Source: JADCGM01 sp943368345 (GTDB lineage: Bacteria > Pseudomonadota > Alphaproteobacteria > Sphingomonadales > Sphingomonadaceae). Taken from it: a stretch of DNA of 64,000 nucleotides. The DNA lies in NCBI GenBank assembly GCA_943368345.1, contig CALRKY020000012.1:18585-82584 (forward strand), written 5' to 3'. Shown here one piece after another: positions 17,659 through 29,438 of this stretch. Below the pieces are notes generated by a model, which was not told the origin of the DNA, ran no database searches, and was given only the letters and a program-made list of their open reading frames with translations. A program made the translations under genes and the position numbers. Position 1 is the first letter of the stretch; each line of letters begins with the position of its first letter.

Positions 17659-17973
17659 CTATCCCCGGACTGCACAGCCGACCGTCGCCCGCGCCACCTT
17701 CACCACCATATCCTGATCCCCGACCTGGCTTGCCAGGTTGACCAGATCGCGCAACGGCCGGTTCCGCAGGCCCTTCTTCGCTTCGCTGGCCAGCCGGGAC
17801 AATTTGCGAAGTTGATCGATTGTCAGCTTCTGGGACAGGTCATCGGCCATGCAGGACGCCTGTTTGGGTGACACCCCGTAGCCGAGCAAGGCCGATTCAA
17901 TCCGCACTTCGGCATATTTGCTGACACACCCGGCTAGCAACATCAGCGGCAACAGCAGTCCAAACCGGTTCAT
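17659..17973 (-). CDS. Small lipoprotein of unknown function
   Basis: The 104-residue product starts with a lipoprotein signal (MNRFGLLLPLMLLAGC, Cys16). The rest is helical, with two further Cys residues (ASCMADD and VGCAVRG) that could form a disulfide. The segment CMADDLSQKLTIDQLRKLSRL resembles the conserved core of small alphaproteobacterial secreted proteins. The start at 17973 fits with an AAGGAGT site just upstream. It is divergent from greB. The preceding gap (17428-17658) shows only a short hairpin (gggcga...tcgccc near 17594-17618). Confidence 0.75.
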   Translation of the reverse strand: MNRFGLLLPLMLLAGCVSKYAEVRIESALLGYGVSPKQASCMADDLSQKLTIDQLRKLSRLASEAKKGLRNRPLRDLVNLASQVGDQDMVVKVARATVGCAVRG

Positions 17974-18022
17974 CCCCCACTCCTTGCATCGTCCCGCGGC
18001 CCGCGTCAGACTCGGGTCTGCG

Positions 18023-18505
18023 ATGGATCATCCCAACTACATCACCCCGGACGGACATGCAGCCCTGATCGCACGGCATATCCATTTGTTTCAGGTGGAA
18101 CGGCCACAAATCGTCGAAACCGTCAGCTGGGCGGCGGGCAACGGCGACCGGTCGGAGAATGGCGACTATATCTATGGCCGCAAACGCTTGCGCGAAATCG
18201 ACCGGGAACTGAGCTGGATCTCAAAGCGGCTGAAAGCCGCAGTGGTGGTGGAACCAGCCGCCCAGCCGGACAAACGGCGGGCGTTCTTTGGGGCGAAGGT
18301 CCGTTATGTCGAGGCGGATGACACCGAACGCACCGTCACGCTGGTCGGCGAGGATGAAACCGACACCAGCGCTGGCCGGATCAGCTGGCGCTCCCCCGTG
18401 GGCACCGCCCTGAAAGGCGCGGCGGTCGGTGATGTGCGCGTCCTGCGATTGCCAGGCGGCAACCGCGAGGTCGAAATCCTCGCGGTCACCTATCCAGGTC
18501 AATAG
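18023..18505 (+). CDS. greB: Transcript cleavage factor GreB
   Basis: The 160-residue product rescues backtracked RNA polymerase by stimulating transcript cleavage. The N-terminal coiled-coil carries the acidic tip (NGDRSENGDYIYGRKRLREID), and the C-terminal FKBP-like domain includes the WRSPVGTAL segment. YITPDGHAAL at the start and the YGRKR motif point to GreB rather than GreA; a greA gene is present at 24817. The ATG at 18023 is preferred over a long upstream extension. Its last 7 bp overlap the end of the convergent EF-hand gene. Confidence 0.92.
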   Translation: MDHPNYITPDGHAALIARHIHLFQVERPQIVETVSWAAGNGDRSENGDYIYGRKRLREIDRELSWISKRLKAAVVVEPAAQPDKRRAFFGAKVRYVEADDTERTVTLVGEDETDTSAGRISWRSPVGTALKGAAVGDVRVLRLPGGNREVEILAVTYPGQ

Positions 18506-19248
18506 TCGAAGGCGTAGCCATAGCCGTAGCGGTTGTAGCGGATGGCATCGACCGCCCAGTCATATTCGCGGTAGCTGACATAGCCGTCGCGGTTGCGGTC
18601 TGCGAAGCGGTAGAAGGCCGCCTGGGCCCGCCGCCATTCGCGGTCGGTCAACCGGCCGTCACGGTCGCGGTCATACCAGCGCAGGCCCCAGCTGATGGTC
18701 AGCCGGTCGCCATAGCCAAAGCCATAGGGTGTCCAATAGCTGTTCCAGCTTGGCGTCGAGTAACTGAAGCGCCAGCCCCGATCATCATGGCGACCCCAGC
18801 GGCCCGCATCCCAGCGGTAGTTGTCTCGGCGGTCATCGCGGCGATAGTCCCGCCGGTCGTCACGCCGATCATTGCGGACATCCCGCAAATCCCGCTGGTC
18901 GTTCCGCAACTCGGCCCGGTCCCGGACCAATTCTCGCTCGTCCCGGCGCACGTCACGCCGATCTCCTCGCAATTCGGCCCGTGATGTCGTCGGATCGGCT
19001 CTGTCTTGGCGAAGTTCGCGGCGGCTATCCTGAAGATCCTGCCGACTGTCCTGAACCTCGCGGCGGCTGTCACGCACCTCTGCCCGCTCCGAACGCAAAG
19101 CGCGTTCCGCCTGACCACCAGAGGCGCGCTCGATCCGCTCGCGTTCTGCCATCCGGCCCTCCCCCCGATCCCGCGGATCAGCTACCTGCGCAACAACAGG
19201 CAGCGCCACAGCCACGGTCAGCAACAGTCCCGAAATTATCTTGCGCAT
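18499..19248 (-). CDS. Secreted Arg/Asp-rich protein with paired EF-hands
   Basis: The 249-residue product has a signal peptide ending near Ala20 (VALPVVAQ). Residues of about 30-145 are a highly charged, repetitive RDxR-rich stretch, likely a long helix or coiled coil. A Trp/Tyr-rich region follows. Two calcium-binding EF-hand loops lie near the C-terminus, Asp193-Glu204 (DRDRDGRLTDRE) and Asp217-Glu228 (DRNRDGYVSYRE). The protein is probably exported and binds Ca2+. It may serve as an envelope or matrix component, but no partner is evident. Its stop overlaps the greB stop. Confidence 0.8.
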   Translation of the reverse strand: MRKIISGLLLTVAVALPVVAQVADPRDRGEGRMAERERIERASGGQAERALRSERAEVRDSRREVQDSRQDLQDSRRELRQDRADPTTSRAELRGDRRDVRRDERELVRDRAELRNDQRDLRDVRNDRRDDRRDYRRDDRRDNYRWDAGRWGRHDDRGWRFSYSTPSWNSYWTPYGFGYGDRLTISWGLRWYDRDRDGRLTDREWRRAQAAFYRFADRNRDGYVSYREYDWAVDAIRYNRYGYGYAFDY

Positions 19249-19316
19249 GTCACTCTCGTACGTGAACGTGGGATGGATATGCGCCGGCTCAGTTGAACGG
19301 TTTCTGAGGCGACCTG

Positions 19317-20111
19317 TCAGCCAAGGTTCAGTTTCACGCCAAGGTCATGCTCTGCCCGGGCGTGCAATTCAGGCGACACCGGCGGTGGGTCAAGATCAAC
19401 TCCATTGGCGAGCCTGTCGGCAATGATCTCCAGTGCAGCAAGACGAGCATGCTTCTTGGAATTCCCGGCAATCACGTACCAGGGCGCCGCCTGCTTGTGG
19501 GTCCGGTCGAACATGTCGTGGATCGCGTCGGCATAGGCGGCCCGGTTGCTGCGGTTTCGGTAATCGTCGAGCCCGGTTTTCCAGCGTTTCCACGGAGATT
19601 CGAGCCGGTCGCGCAATCGACTGTCCTGCTCATCCTGCGTGATGTGGATGAACAGTTTCACCAGCCGAACCCCGTCATCGATGTGTTGCGCCTCGAACTG
19701 GTTGATCTCATCATAGGCGCGGTGCCAGTCGGCCTTGGGCGTCAGCTTCTCCACTCGTTCCACCAGCACCCGTCCGTACCAGCTGCGATCAAAAATCGCC
19801 ATTTCGCCGTGCCCAGGCATCCGGGTCCAGAACCGGTATAGAAAATGGCGCTCCCGCTCGGAAGCCGTCGGGGCCGCGATGCTCCAGACCTTGAAAAAGC
19901 GCGGATCAAGCTCGGTCGTCAGTCGCCCAATGATGCCGCCTTTGCCCGACGCATCCCAGCCCTCCAGCATGACGATGGCTCGGAGTTTCTGGGTGACATA
20001 GGCGGTCTGGATCACCTGCAAGCGGTGCTGAAGCTTTTCGAGATCGGCCAGATAGTCGGCGTCATCCGGCGCCTTTGACTGTTCGAAGTCGGCAAGTTTG
20101 TGCCGTTTCAC
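19317..20111 (-). CDS. ppk2: Polyphosphate kinase 2 family protein
   Basis: The 264-residue product is a one-domain PPK2, which transfers phosphate between polyphosphate and nucleotides. Walker A is GWDASGKGG (residues 51-59), followed by the DRSWYGR motif of Walker B/lid type and the SPWKRWK segment. One-domain PPK2 enzymes usually make NTP from NDP, or act on AMP or NDP depending on class; the class is not resolved here. Its ATG overlaps the stop of aspS by 4 bp, so it is co-translated with it. The exopolyphosphatase gene at 23227 is close by. Confidence 0.9.
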   Translation of the reverse strand: MKRHKLADFEQSKAPDDADYLADLEKLQHRLQVIQTAYVTQKLRAIVMLEGWDASGKGGIIGRLTTELDPRFFKVWSIAAPTASERERHFLYRFWTRMPGHGEMAIFDRSWYGRVLVERVEKLTPKADWHRAYDEINQFEAQHIDDGVRLVKLFIHITQDEQDSRLRDRLESPWKRWKTGLDDYRNRSNRAAYADAIHDMFDRTHKQAAPWYVIAGNSKKHARLAALEIIADRLANGVDLDPPPVSPELHARAEHDLGVKLNLG

Positions 20112-21883
20112 GGTTTCGGGCCGTCCACGATCCGGATGCCCAGTTCCTTCAGCTGCTTGGCCGTCGCCGGGGCGGGGGCGTTCATCATCAGGTCTTCGGC
20201 CTTCTGGTTCATCGGGAAGACGATGACTTCGCGGATATTGGGCTCATCGGCAATCAGCATGACCATACGGTCAACGCCGGGTGCCGACCCGCCATGCGGC
20301 GGCGCGCCAAACTTGAAGGCGTTGATCATGCCTGAAAAATCCCGGTCGACCTGATCCTGCGAATAGCCGGCAATCTCGAACGCCTTGTACATGATCTCCG
20401 GCTTGTGGTTGCGGATCGCGCCCGATGACAGTTCCACGCCGTTGCAGACAATGTCATATTGATAGGCGAGGATATCGAGCGGGTTCATCGTCTCCAATGC
20501 CCCCAACTCGCCCTGCGGCATCGAGAAGGGATTGTGGCTGAACACCACCTGTTTCAGCTCGTCGTCATATTCGAACATCGGGAAATCGACGATCCAGCAG
20601 AATTTGAACGCGCCCTGCTCAATCAGCCCGAGATCGGTGCCGACGCGAGTGCGCGCCGCGCCTGCCAGCTTGGCAGCACTCGCCTCGGGGCCTGCCGCAA
20701 AGAAAATGCCGTCATCAGGGCCAAGGCCAAGATCAGCGATCAACTGCTTCGTTGCCACTTCGCCGTGATTCTTGGCGATGGGACCGCCCGCTTCGCCGCC
20801 CTTTTGGGTGATATAGCCGAGGCCAGCGAAGCCTTCGGCCTGTGCCCAGCTGTTCATATCGTCGAAGAATTTGCGGCTCTTGTCGGCGGTGCCGGGGGCT
20901 GGGATGGCACGCACCACGCCGCCATCGGCAACGATGCTGGCAAACCGGCCAAAGCCGGAATCCCGGAACTGCTCCGAAACGTCGGTGATCAGGATCGGAT
21001 TGCGCAGGTCGGGCTTGTCCGACCCGTATTTCAGCATCGCGTCCTTATAGGCGATGCGCGGGAACGGCGGCTTGGTCACCGACTTGTCGCCAAACTCCTC
21101 GAACACGCCGGCGAGCACCGGTTCGATGGCGGCAAACACGTCATCCTGGGTGATAAAGCTCATCTCGAAATCGAGCTGATAGAATTCGCCTGGGCTACGG
21201 TCGGCCCGCGCATCCTCGTCGCGGAAGCAGGGGGCGATCTGGAAATAGCGGTCAAAGCCCGCGACCATCAGCAGCTGCTTGAACATCTGCGGCGCCTGCG
21301 GCAGCGCGTAGAATTTCCCCGGATGCACCCGGCTTGGCACCAGATAGTCGCGCGCACCTTCAGGGGAGGATGCGGTCAGGATCGGCGTCTGGAATTCGGT
21401 GAACCCTTGATCAATCATCCGGCGCCGCAGGCTGGAAATCACGCCGGAGCGCAGCACGATATTGCGGTGCAGCCGTTCCCGCCGCAGATCGAGGAACCGG
21501 TACCGTAGCCGGATATCCTCAGGGTATTCCGCATCGCCCGCCACCGGCATCGGCAGTTCGGTCGCCGCCGACTGTACCGAGACATCGCGGGCACGGATTT
21601 CAATCGCCCCGGTCGGCAGGTTGGGGTTCACCGTCCCCTCCCCGCGCGCCACGACTTCGCCGGTAATGGTCACGACGCTTTCGGCGCGCACCTTGTCCAG
21701 CTGCACATGGGCTGGCGAATCAACGTCGGTGACAATCTGGGTCAACCCGAAATGGTCGCGCAGATCGACGAACAACAGCCCGCCATGATCGCGCTTGCGG
21801 TGGACCCAGCCCGACAGCCGGACGGTTGAACCAACATCGGACGCGCGCAGCTGCGCGCAGTTATGAGTGCGGTAAATATGCAT
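20108..21883 (-). CDS. aspS: Aspartyl-tRNA synthetase
   Basis: The 591-residue class II synthetase charges tRNA with aspartate. It has the N-terminal OB-fold anticodon domain (LSGWVHRKRDHGGLLFVDLRD). Class II motif 2 is FRDEDARADRSPGEFYQLD, and motif 3 is GVDRMVML near residue 545. The bacterial GAD insert lies between. The length is typical of the bacterial enzyme. Whether it is strict or also charges tRNA-Asn cannot be read from the sequence; gatCAB is not in the window. It is the first gene of an aspS-ppk2 operon and divergent from rnd. Confidence 0.96.
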   Translation of the reverse strand: MHIYRTHNCAQLRASDVGSTVRLSGWVHRKRDHGGLLFVDLRDHFGLTQIVTDVDSPAHVQLDKVRAESVVTITGEVVARGEGTVNPNLPTGAIEIRARDVSVQSAATELPMPVAGDAEYPEDIRLRYRFLDLRRERLHRNIVLRSGVISSLRRRMIDQGFTEFQTPILTASSPEGARDYLVPSRVHPGKFYALPQAPQMFKQLLMVAGFDRYFQIAPCFRDEDARADRSPGEFYQLDFEMSFITQDDVFAAIEPVLAGVFEEFGDKSVTKPPFPRIAYKDAMLKYGSDKPDLRNPILITDVSEQFRDSGFGRFASIVADGGVVRAIPAPGTADKSRKFFDDMNSWAQAEGFAGLGYITQKGGEAGGPIAKNHGEVATKQLIADLGLGPDDGIFFAAGPEASAAKLAGAARTRVGTDLGLIEQGAFKFCWIVDFPMFEYDDELKQVVFSHNPFSMPQGELGALETMNPLDILAYQYDIVCNGVELSSGAIRNHKPEIMYKAFEIAGYSQDQVDRDFSGMINAFKFGAPPHGGSAPGVDRMVMLIADEPNIREVIVFPMNQKAEDLMMNAPAPATAKQLKELGIRIVDGPKP

Positions 21884-22004
21884 GGCGCGGCTGGTGACGG
21901 TTCAAGGGGGGATTTGTCAAGGAAATGGGGAAGCACAGCCCTACCTGAACCCGCATTTCTTCGAACCACTGGCATCCGCGCCCATCCTGCACTAGTCACC
22001 ATCC

Positions 22005-23162
22005 ATGCTGATCCACCCGCTGGTGACTGACACCGCAACCCTTGCCGACCTTTGTGCCCGCCTTTCGCAAGCACCCTTCGTCTGCGTCGATACCGAGTTC
22101 ATGCGGGAGAACACGTTTTTCCCTGACCTCTGCCTGGTGCAGGTCGCCTCCCCGTCCGAAGCCGCCGCAATTGACCCGAAGGCCGATATCGACCTCGCCC
22201 CGCTGCTCGACCTGCTGGTCAATGCCGATGTGCTGAAAGTGTTTCATGCCGGCGGGCAGGATCTGGAGATTATCTACAACCTGACCGGCAAGACGCCTGC
22301 CCCGCTCTTCGATACCCAGATTGCGGCGATGGCACTCGGCCTTGGTGAGCAGGTCAGCTACGCCAATCTCGTGGCTTCCTACACCAGCGCGACGCTCGAC
22401 AAGGGCGCGCGCTTTACCGATTGGGCCCGGCGTCCGCTCGACAAACGGCAGCTGGATTATGCGGTGTGCGACGTTACCTATCTGGCCGAACTGTTCCCGA
22501 AAATGCTCGATCGGCTGAAACGAACCGGGCGCGGGGCCTGGCTCGATGAGGAAATGATGCGGCTTGGGGATCCGGCCAACTATGCCAACGAGCCGGAATT
22601 GGCCTGGAAGCGGCTCCGGCTGCCGAGCCGCAAGCCAGAAGTGCTCGGGCGTCTGAAGGCGTTGGCAGCGTGGCGGGAGCGGGAAGCGCGCGAAAAGGAT
22701 GTACCACGCGGGCGGATCATGAAGGATGAGACGCTCGCCGATCTCGCTGGAAACCCGCCCCGCCGGCAGGAGGATTTGACCCGGGTGCGCGGTCTGTCGG
22801 CGACCTGGGGGCAGAATAACATCGGTGAGCGATTGATCGGGGCGATCGAGGCGGCAACACCCATGTCTCCCGATGAAATGCCGCCACGCGAAGCCGCACG
22901 ACCCGGATTGACGCCTGATTCCAGTCTGGTCGCCGACCTGCTGAAACTGCTGTTGAAGGTGCGGGCCAAAGAGGCGGATGTCGCCCCGAAACTGATCGCG
23001 CGGGCCGATGATCTGGAAGCGCTGGCCGCTGGCGTCCGGGACGGACTGCCGATGTTGAAGGGCTGGCGCAACGAAGTCTTTGGCATGGACGCGTTGGCCT
23101 TGGTCGAAGGGCGCCTTGGATTTGCGGTTAAGGATGGCAGGATGAAGATGAGCGAGGTCTGA
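22005..23162 (+). CDS. rnd: Ribonuclease D
   Basis: The 385-residue product is a 3'-5' exoribonuclease of the DEDD family that trims tRNA precursors. Exo I is VDTEFMREN (Asp29, Glu31), Exo II is FHAGGQDLEI, and Exo III is LDYAVCDVTYL with the Tyr of DEDDy enzymes. One or two HRDC domains follow from about residue 210. The start at 22005 leaves a 121-bp divergent gap to aspS. It is convergent with ppx. Confidence 0.95.
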   Translation: MLIHPLVTDTATLADLCARLSQAPFVCVDTEFMRENTFFPDLCLVQVASPSEAAAIDPKADIDLAPLLDLLVNADVLKVFHAGGQDLEIIYNLTGKTPAPLFDTQIAAMALGLGEQVSYANLVASYTSATLDKGARFTDWARRPLDKRQLDYAVCDVTYLAELFPKMLDRLKRTGRGAWLDEEMMRLGDPANYANEPELAWKRLRLPSRKPEVLGRLKALAAWREREAREKDVPRGRIMKDETLADLAGNPPRRQEDLTRVRGLSATWGQNNIGERLIGAIEAATPMSPDEMPPREAARPGLTPDSSLVADLLKLLLKVRAKEADVAPKLIARADDLEALAAGVRDGLPMLKGWRNEVFGMDALALVEGRLGFAVKDGRMKMSEV

Positions 23163-23226
23163 TCCCTGAGGTGAAGGTTCAAGGAGGTTTCGGAACCAAT
23201 ATCCTCGCACAACCGTTGCGGAATTC

Positions 23227-24750
23227 TCAACGAAACTGGATGGTGTTCTTCAATCCCATCGCTTGGGCCAGTGACTTCAACCGACGCTGGACGGTTTCGC
23301 CATTCAGCGCCGCATGGTGGCGGGCGAGTGTCAGAGTCAGCAGATCACCGTCCCGGTGGAGCCGCCCGCTGGTCAGGGCCTCAGCAGTCCCGCCGGTCAA
23401 TCGCTGGCCAAGCCGCAGCGCCAGACCCCACATCCGGGCGCGTTGCAAGGAGGCGGGGTCGGCGAGTTGCGGCAGCAGCGCTGCCGACGGATCGGACGCA
23501 TCCCCACCGAAACAGGCAAACAGCGCCGCCCCGAGCATGGCGCGCTCCCGGGCCGAAATCGCCACCCAATTGCCGTGCAGCGCCACATCAAGACCGCGTT
23601 CAGCCCGGAAGTCAGGATGGGCCCGCCAGGCAATGTCTGACAGCAAGCAACAGACTTCGCGCAACCGGACGTCGGCGGCCGTCTCCGGCGCGAACAGGCC
23701 GTTCATCCAGGCCATCAGCGCGTCACCATGCTCCGGGAACCGGCCCTGACGTTCGCCTTCAGCCCTCGCAGCCGCGATCAGCGGGTCCTGGACGCGCGTC
23801 GTCGGTGGCAATCCCTCGAACAGCAGGCCTTCGCGCAGGCCGTAGGCGGAGGCGACGAAATGACTGCTGCCCAGATGCTTGCCAACGGCCCGCAGCAACA
23901 CGGCGGCACCCGGAAGCTGCGGGATGCGGGACCCGGAAATATGCGGCACGGCTTTCACCGATTTCGGCAGCATATGCGCGAGCGTCCGCGCCAATCGCTC
24001 CGGGGCCTCAGGGGCCATGATATATTGGTGCACCACCGGCAGCGGATAATCGCTCAGGTGCATGTGCAACTGGGTCAGCGCCCGCCACGACCCACCGACC
24101 ATATAGAAGGGCTTGTCGCGCCCCTGCGCGGCCCAGCCGACCTTGCTGAGGGCCTTACCAATGAATCCGGCGAGCGCCCGGCCATTGGCTTTACGGAGCG
24201 CATCGAGCTTCAGGGACCCAATCGGGAGGGATATCCGGTCGTGGACCTGCCCACCCGATATTCGGATCAGTTCCAGACTGCCGCCGCCGAGGTCCCCGAC
24301 CACACCGTCTGCATCGGGAATCCCGGCAATCACCCCGAGTCCGGCCAAACGGGCCTCATCATCGCCGCTGATCACCTCAACCGTCAGGCCGCTGGCCTGC
24401 TTGACCCGGGCGATGAATTCCTCGCGGTTTGCAGCCTCCCGAACGGCGGCGGTGGCGACGGTCCGCAGCACATCGACCCGCATATCAGTGCACAGCAGGG
24501 CAAAGCGCGCCAGTGCCGCTTCTGCAATCTGCATCCCTTCTTCGGACAAACGCCCATCGGCGGCGATTCCGCGGCCAAGGCCGGCCATCACCTTCTCGTT
24601 GAACAGATTGTGCGGCGTCCGTTCGGTGCCGCGGTAGACAACGAGGCGGATCGAATTGGAGCCGATATCGACGATGCCGGTCAGCGACTCCTTGCCCGGA
24701 TCGGTCATATGGACCGGCCGGTGCGGAAACGCGGTTACGGTCGCAGGCAC
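23227..24750 (-). CDS. ppx: Exopolyphosphatase / guanosine pentaphosphatase (Ppx/GppA)
   Basis: The 507-residue product belongs to the ASKHA-fold Ppx/GppA family that degrades polyphosphate or pppGpp. The first phosphate-binding motif is VDIGSNSIRLVVY, and the second is VGDLGGGSLEL. The C-terminal helical domain is the usual HD-like module. The first 14 residues before MTDPGKESLTG may not be translated, since a second ATG lies there. It is the last gene of the carB-greA-ppx run. With ppk2 nearby it suggests active polyphosphate turnover. Confidence 0.92.
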   Translation of the reverse strand: MPATVTAFPHRPVHMTDPGKESLTGIVDIGSNSIRLVVYRGTERTPHNLFNEKVMAGLGRGIAADGRLSEEGMQIAEAALARFALLCTDMRVDVLRTVATAAVREAANREEFIARVKQASGLTVEVISGDDEARLAGLGVIAGIPDADGVVGDLGGGSLELIRISGGQVHDRISLPIGSLKLDALRKANGRALAGFIGKALSKVGWAAQGRDKPFYMVGGSWRALTQLHMHLSDYPLPVVHQYIMAPEAPERLARTLAHMLPKSVKAVPHISGSRIPQLPGAAVLLRAVGKHLGSSHFVASAYGLREGLLFEGLPPTTRVQDPLIAAARAEGERQGRFPEHGDALMAWMNGLFAPETAADVRLREVCCLLSDIAWRAHPDFRAERGLDVALHGNWVAISARERAMLGAALFACFGGDASDPSAALLPQLADPASLQRARMWGLALRLGQRLTGGTAEALTSGRLHRDGDLLTLTLARHHAALNGETVQRRLKSLAQAMGLKNTIQFR

Positions 24751-24816
24751 ATATGGCTCCGGATTGGCATCAGCTCAGTGTTCGATACCGAAGGCAACGC
24801 CGCAGGGCTAGGGCGA

Positions 24817-25296
24817 TCAGATGAACGCGAGCGACTTGATCTCGTAATATTTGTCGCCCGACGGGGTCACAACCTCAACCTCGTCACCAATGCGCCGCCC
24901 GATCAGCGCTCGCCCGAGCGGCGAGGAATAGCTGATCCGGCCGCCGTGCGCATCGGCCTCGATCGGGCCGACAATCTGATAGGTCACCGGACGGTCGGCT
25001 TCGTCAAGCAGGCTGACGGTCGCGCCGAACACCACCTTGTCGCCGCTGAGTGAGGTCGGATCGATCACCTGCGCCCGGGCAAGCTGATCCTCGATCTGCA
25101 TGATCTCGGCCTCAATCTGGCCCTGCCGCTCCTTGGCCGCATGATATTCGGCATTCTCGCTCAGATCGCCGTGCGCGCGCGCTTCCTCAATGTCGGTGAC
25201 GTTGCGAGGCCGTTCCTCGGTTTTCAGCTTGTGCAGCGTGGTGAGGAGGCGTTCGTGCCCCTCCAGCAGCATTGGCAGCTTTTCAACCGTCGCCAT
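24817..25296 (-). CDS. greA: Transcript cleavage factor GreA
   Basis: The 159-residue product has the GreA coiled-coil with its acidic tip (EEARAHGDLSENAEYHAAKE) and the C-terminal domain with ISYSSPLGRALIGRRIGD. It restarts backtracked RNA polymerase. The start MATVEKLPMLLEGHERL matches the family. It follows carB by 83 bp in the same direction, the common carAB-greA arrangement of alphaproteobacteria. A separate greB is at 18023. Confidence 0.96.
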   Translation of the reverse strand: MATVEKLPMLLEGHERLLTTLHKLKTEERPRNVTDIEEARAHGDLSENAEYHAAKERQGQIEAEIMQIEDQLARAQVIDPTSLSGDKVVFGATVSLLDEADRPVTYQIVGPIEADAHGGRISYSSPLGRALIGRRIGDEVEVVTPSGDKYYEIKSLAFI

Positions 25297-25379
25297 CAGC
25301 TTCGCCTTCTATCATTGCGGGACAAGTCCGGAACCGATGGGCAAGGCACCCATCCCAACGTCACCAGAACTGCCGGGAG

Positions 25380-28625
<3,246 letters not shown>

Positions 28626-28652
28626 TGTCTAGTACGATCTCATTGCATACAT

Positions 28653-28669
28653 TGATTGCATTGCAATCA
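28653..28669. promoter_or_regulatory. Palindromic operator of the antitoxin-toxin operon
   Basis: The sequence TGATTGCA-T-TGCAATCA has perfect 8-bp arms around one base. It lies 14 bp before the antitoxin ATG and 28 bp before the carB ATG on the other strand. Ribbon-helix-helix antitoxins of the FitA type normally bind such palindromes to repress their own operon. Here the bound complex would also sit in the leader of carB. Confidence 0.65.
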
Positions 28670-28682
28670 TTGGAGTCGGTCG

Positions 28683-28928
28683 ATGGCCAGTATGACCTTC
28701 CGCAACATTCCCGAGGACGTGAAGCGACGCTTTCGCCTCAACGCTGCGGCGCAGGGCCGTTCGATGGAGGAACACGGTCGTCGACTGATCAACGCATCCG
28801 TGGCAAACGACGAAGGCGCGTCGCGCAAAAGCATGTTTGACATATTGTACGATGCCAGCAGGCCCGGTCTCGACCTCCCGATTCCGCCGCGTTCGCGTGC
28901 CCGCATCCCGACGTTCGACGACGAATGA
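28683..28928 (+). CDS. fitA: FitA-like ribbon-helix-helix antitoxin
   Basis: The 81-residue product has an N-terminal ribbon-helix-helix DNA-binding domain (MTFRNIPEDVKRRFRLNAAA, then GRSMEEHGRRLI). Its acidic C-terminal tail would wrap the toxin. The ATG at 28683 is chosen because it follows a GGAG site and starts just before the beta strand; an in-frame ATG at 28656 lies inside the operator. The last 4 bp overlap the toxin start (ATGA), typical of such operons. It should neutralise the PIN toxin and repress the shared promoter. Confidence 0.88.
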   Translation: MASMTFRNIPEDVKRRFRLNAAAQGRSMEEHGRRLINASVANDEGASRKSMFDILYDASRPGLDLPIPPRSRARIPTFDDE

Positions 28929-29338
28929 TTCTTGTCGATACCAATGTCTGGAGCGAAGCATTTCGCCCCCATCCCGATCAAAATGTCCAAAGCTGGGCCC
29001 GTCGGAATTCCGACGCGCTGTGGCTTTCAACCGTGGTGCTCGGGGAATTGCTGTCAGGCGCTGCGATGATGTCGGCAGGCCGGAAGCGCGGTGCCCTTGA
29101 GGCAGGATATGCCGACCTGATCCAAAGCTACGCCGACCGGATAGCCTCGTTCGATCTCGACGCCGCGCACCGATATGCAGAGGTGCTGGCATTTCAGGAA
29201 CGAGCAGGTCGAAATCCGGGAACGGCCGACACCCAGATTGCGGCGACAGCCCTGGCGCGCGGAATGCAGCTTGCGACGCGCAACACCAAGCACTTTGCGG
29301 GACTGGGCCTGAAGCTGATCGACCCATGGCGAGCCTGA
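28925..29338 (+). CDS. fitB: FitB/VapC-type PIN-domain toxin
   Basis: The 137-residue product is a PIN-domain ribonuclease. Acidic metal ligands are at Asp5 (LVDTNVW), Glu41 (VVLGELLSG) and Asp102 (GTADTQIAATA), and the C-terminal TRNTKHFAG motif is typical of VapC/FitB. It would cut RNA when freed from the antitoxin. Its 3' end directly abuts the displaced 5' fragment of carB, and weak carB similarity reaches the toxin stop. Confidence 0.9.
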   Translation: MILVDTNVWSEAFRPHPDQNVQSWARRNSDALWLSTVVLGELLSGAAMMSAGRKRGALEAGYADLIQSYADRIASFDLDAAHRYAEVLAFQERAGRNPGTADTQIAATALARGMQLATRNTKHFAGLGLKLIDPWRA

Positions 29339-29352
29339 CCGCCTGCTTCACC

Positions 29353-29438
29353 GAATAATCTAACGCGCACGCCTGCCCGATGACAATGGGGCCAGCGCCG
29401 ATGATCAGGATGGAGGAGATGTCGGTGCGTTTGGGCAT
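29353..29438 (-). pseudogene. Displaced 5' remnant of carB (direct repeat, copy B)
   Basis: The fragment begins with an ATG at 29438 that overlaps the stop of the RraB-like gene as TAATG. It encodes MPKRTDISSILIIGAGPIVI followed by GQACALDYS, where intact carB has GQACEFDYS, and then loses the frame's similarity near the toxin stop. The overlap with the upstream gene suggests that this was the original carB start, once translationally coupled in a carA-rraB-carB operon. The toxin-antitoxin pair now separates it from the rest of carB. It cannot make a functional protein. Confidence 0.85.

Noticed and set aside
17543..17716. Possible small plus-strand ORF before greB
   Set aside because: It overlaps the end of the lipoprotein gene on the other strand, lacks a clear ribosome site and encodes no recognisable pattern.
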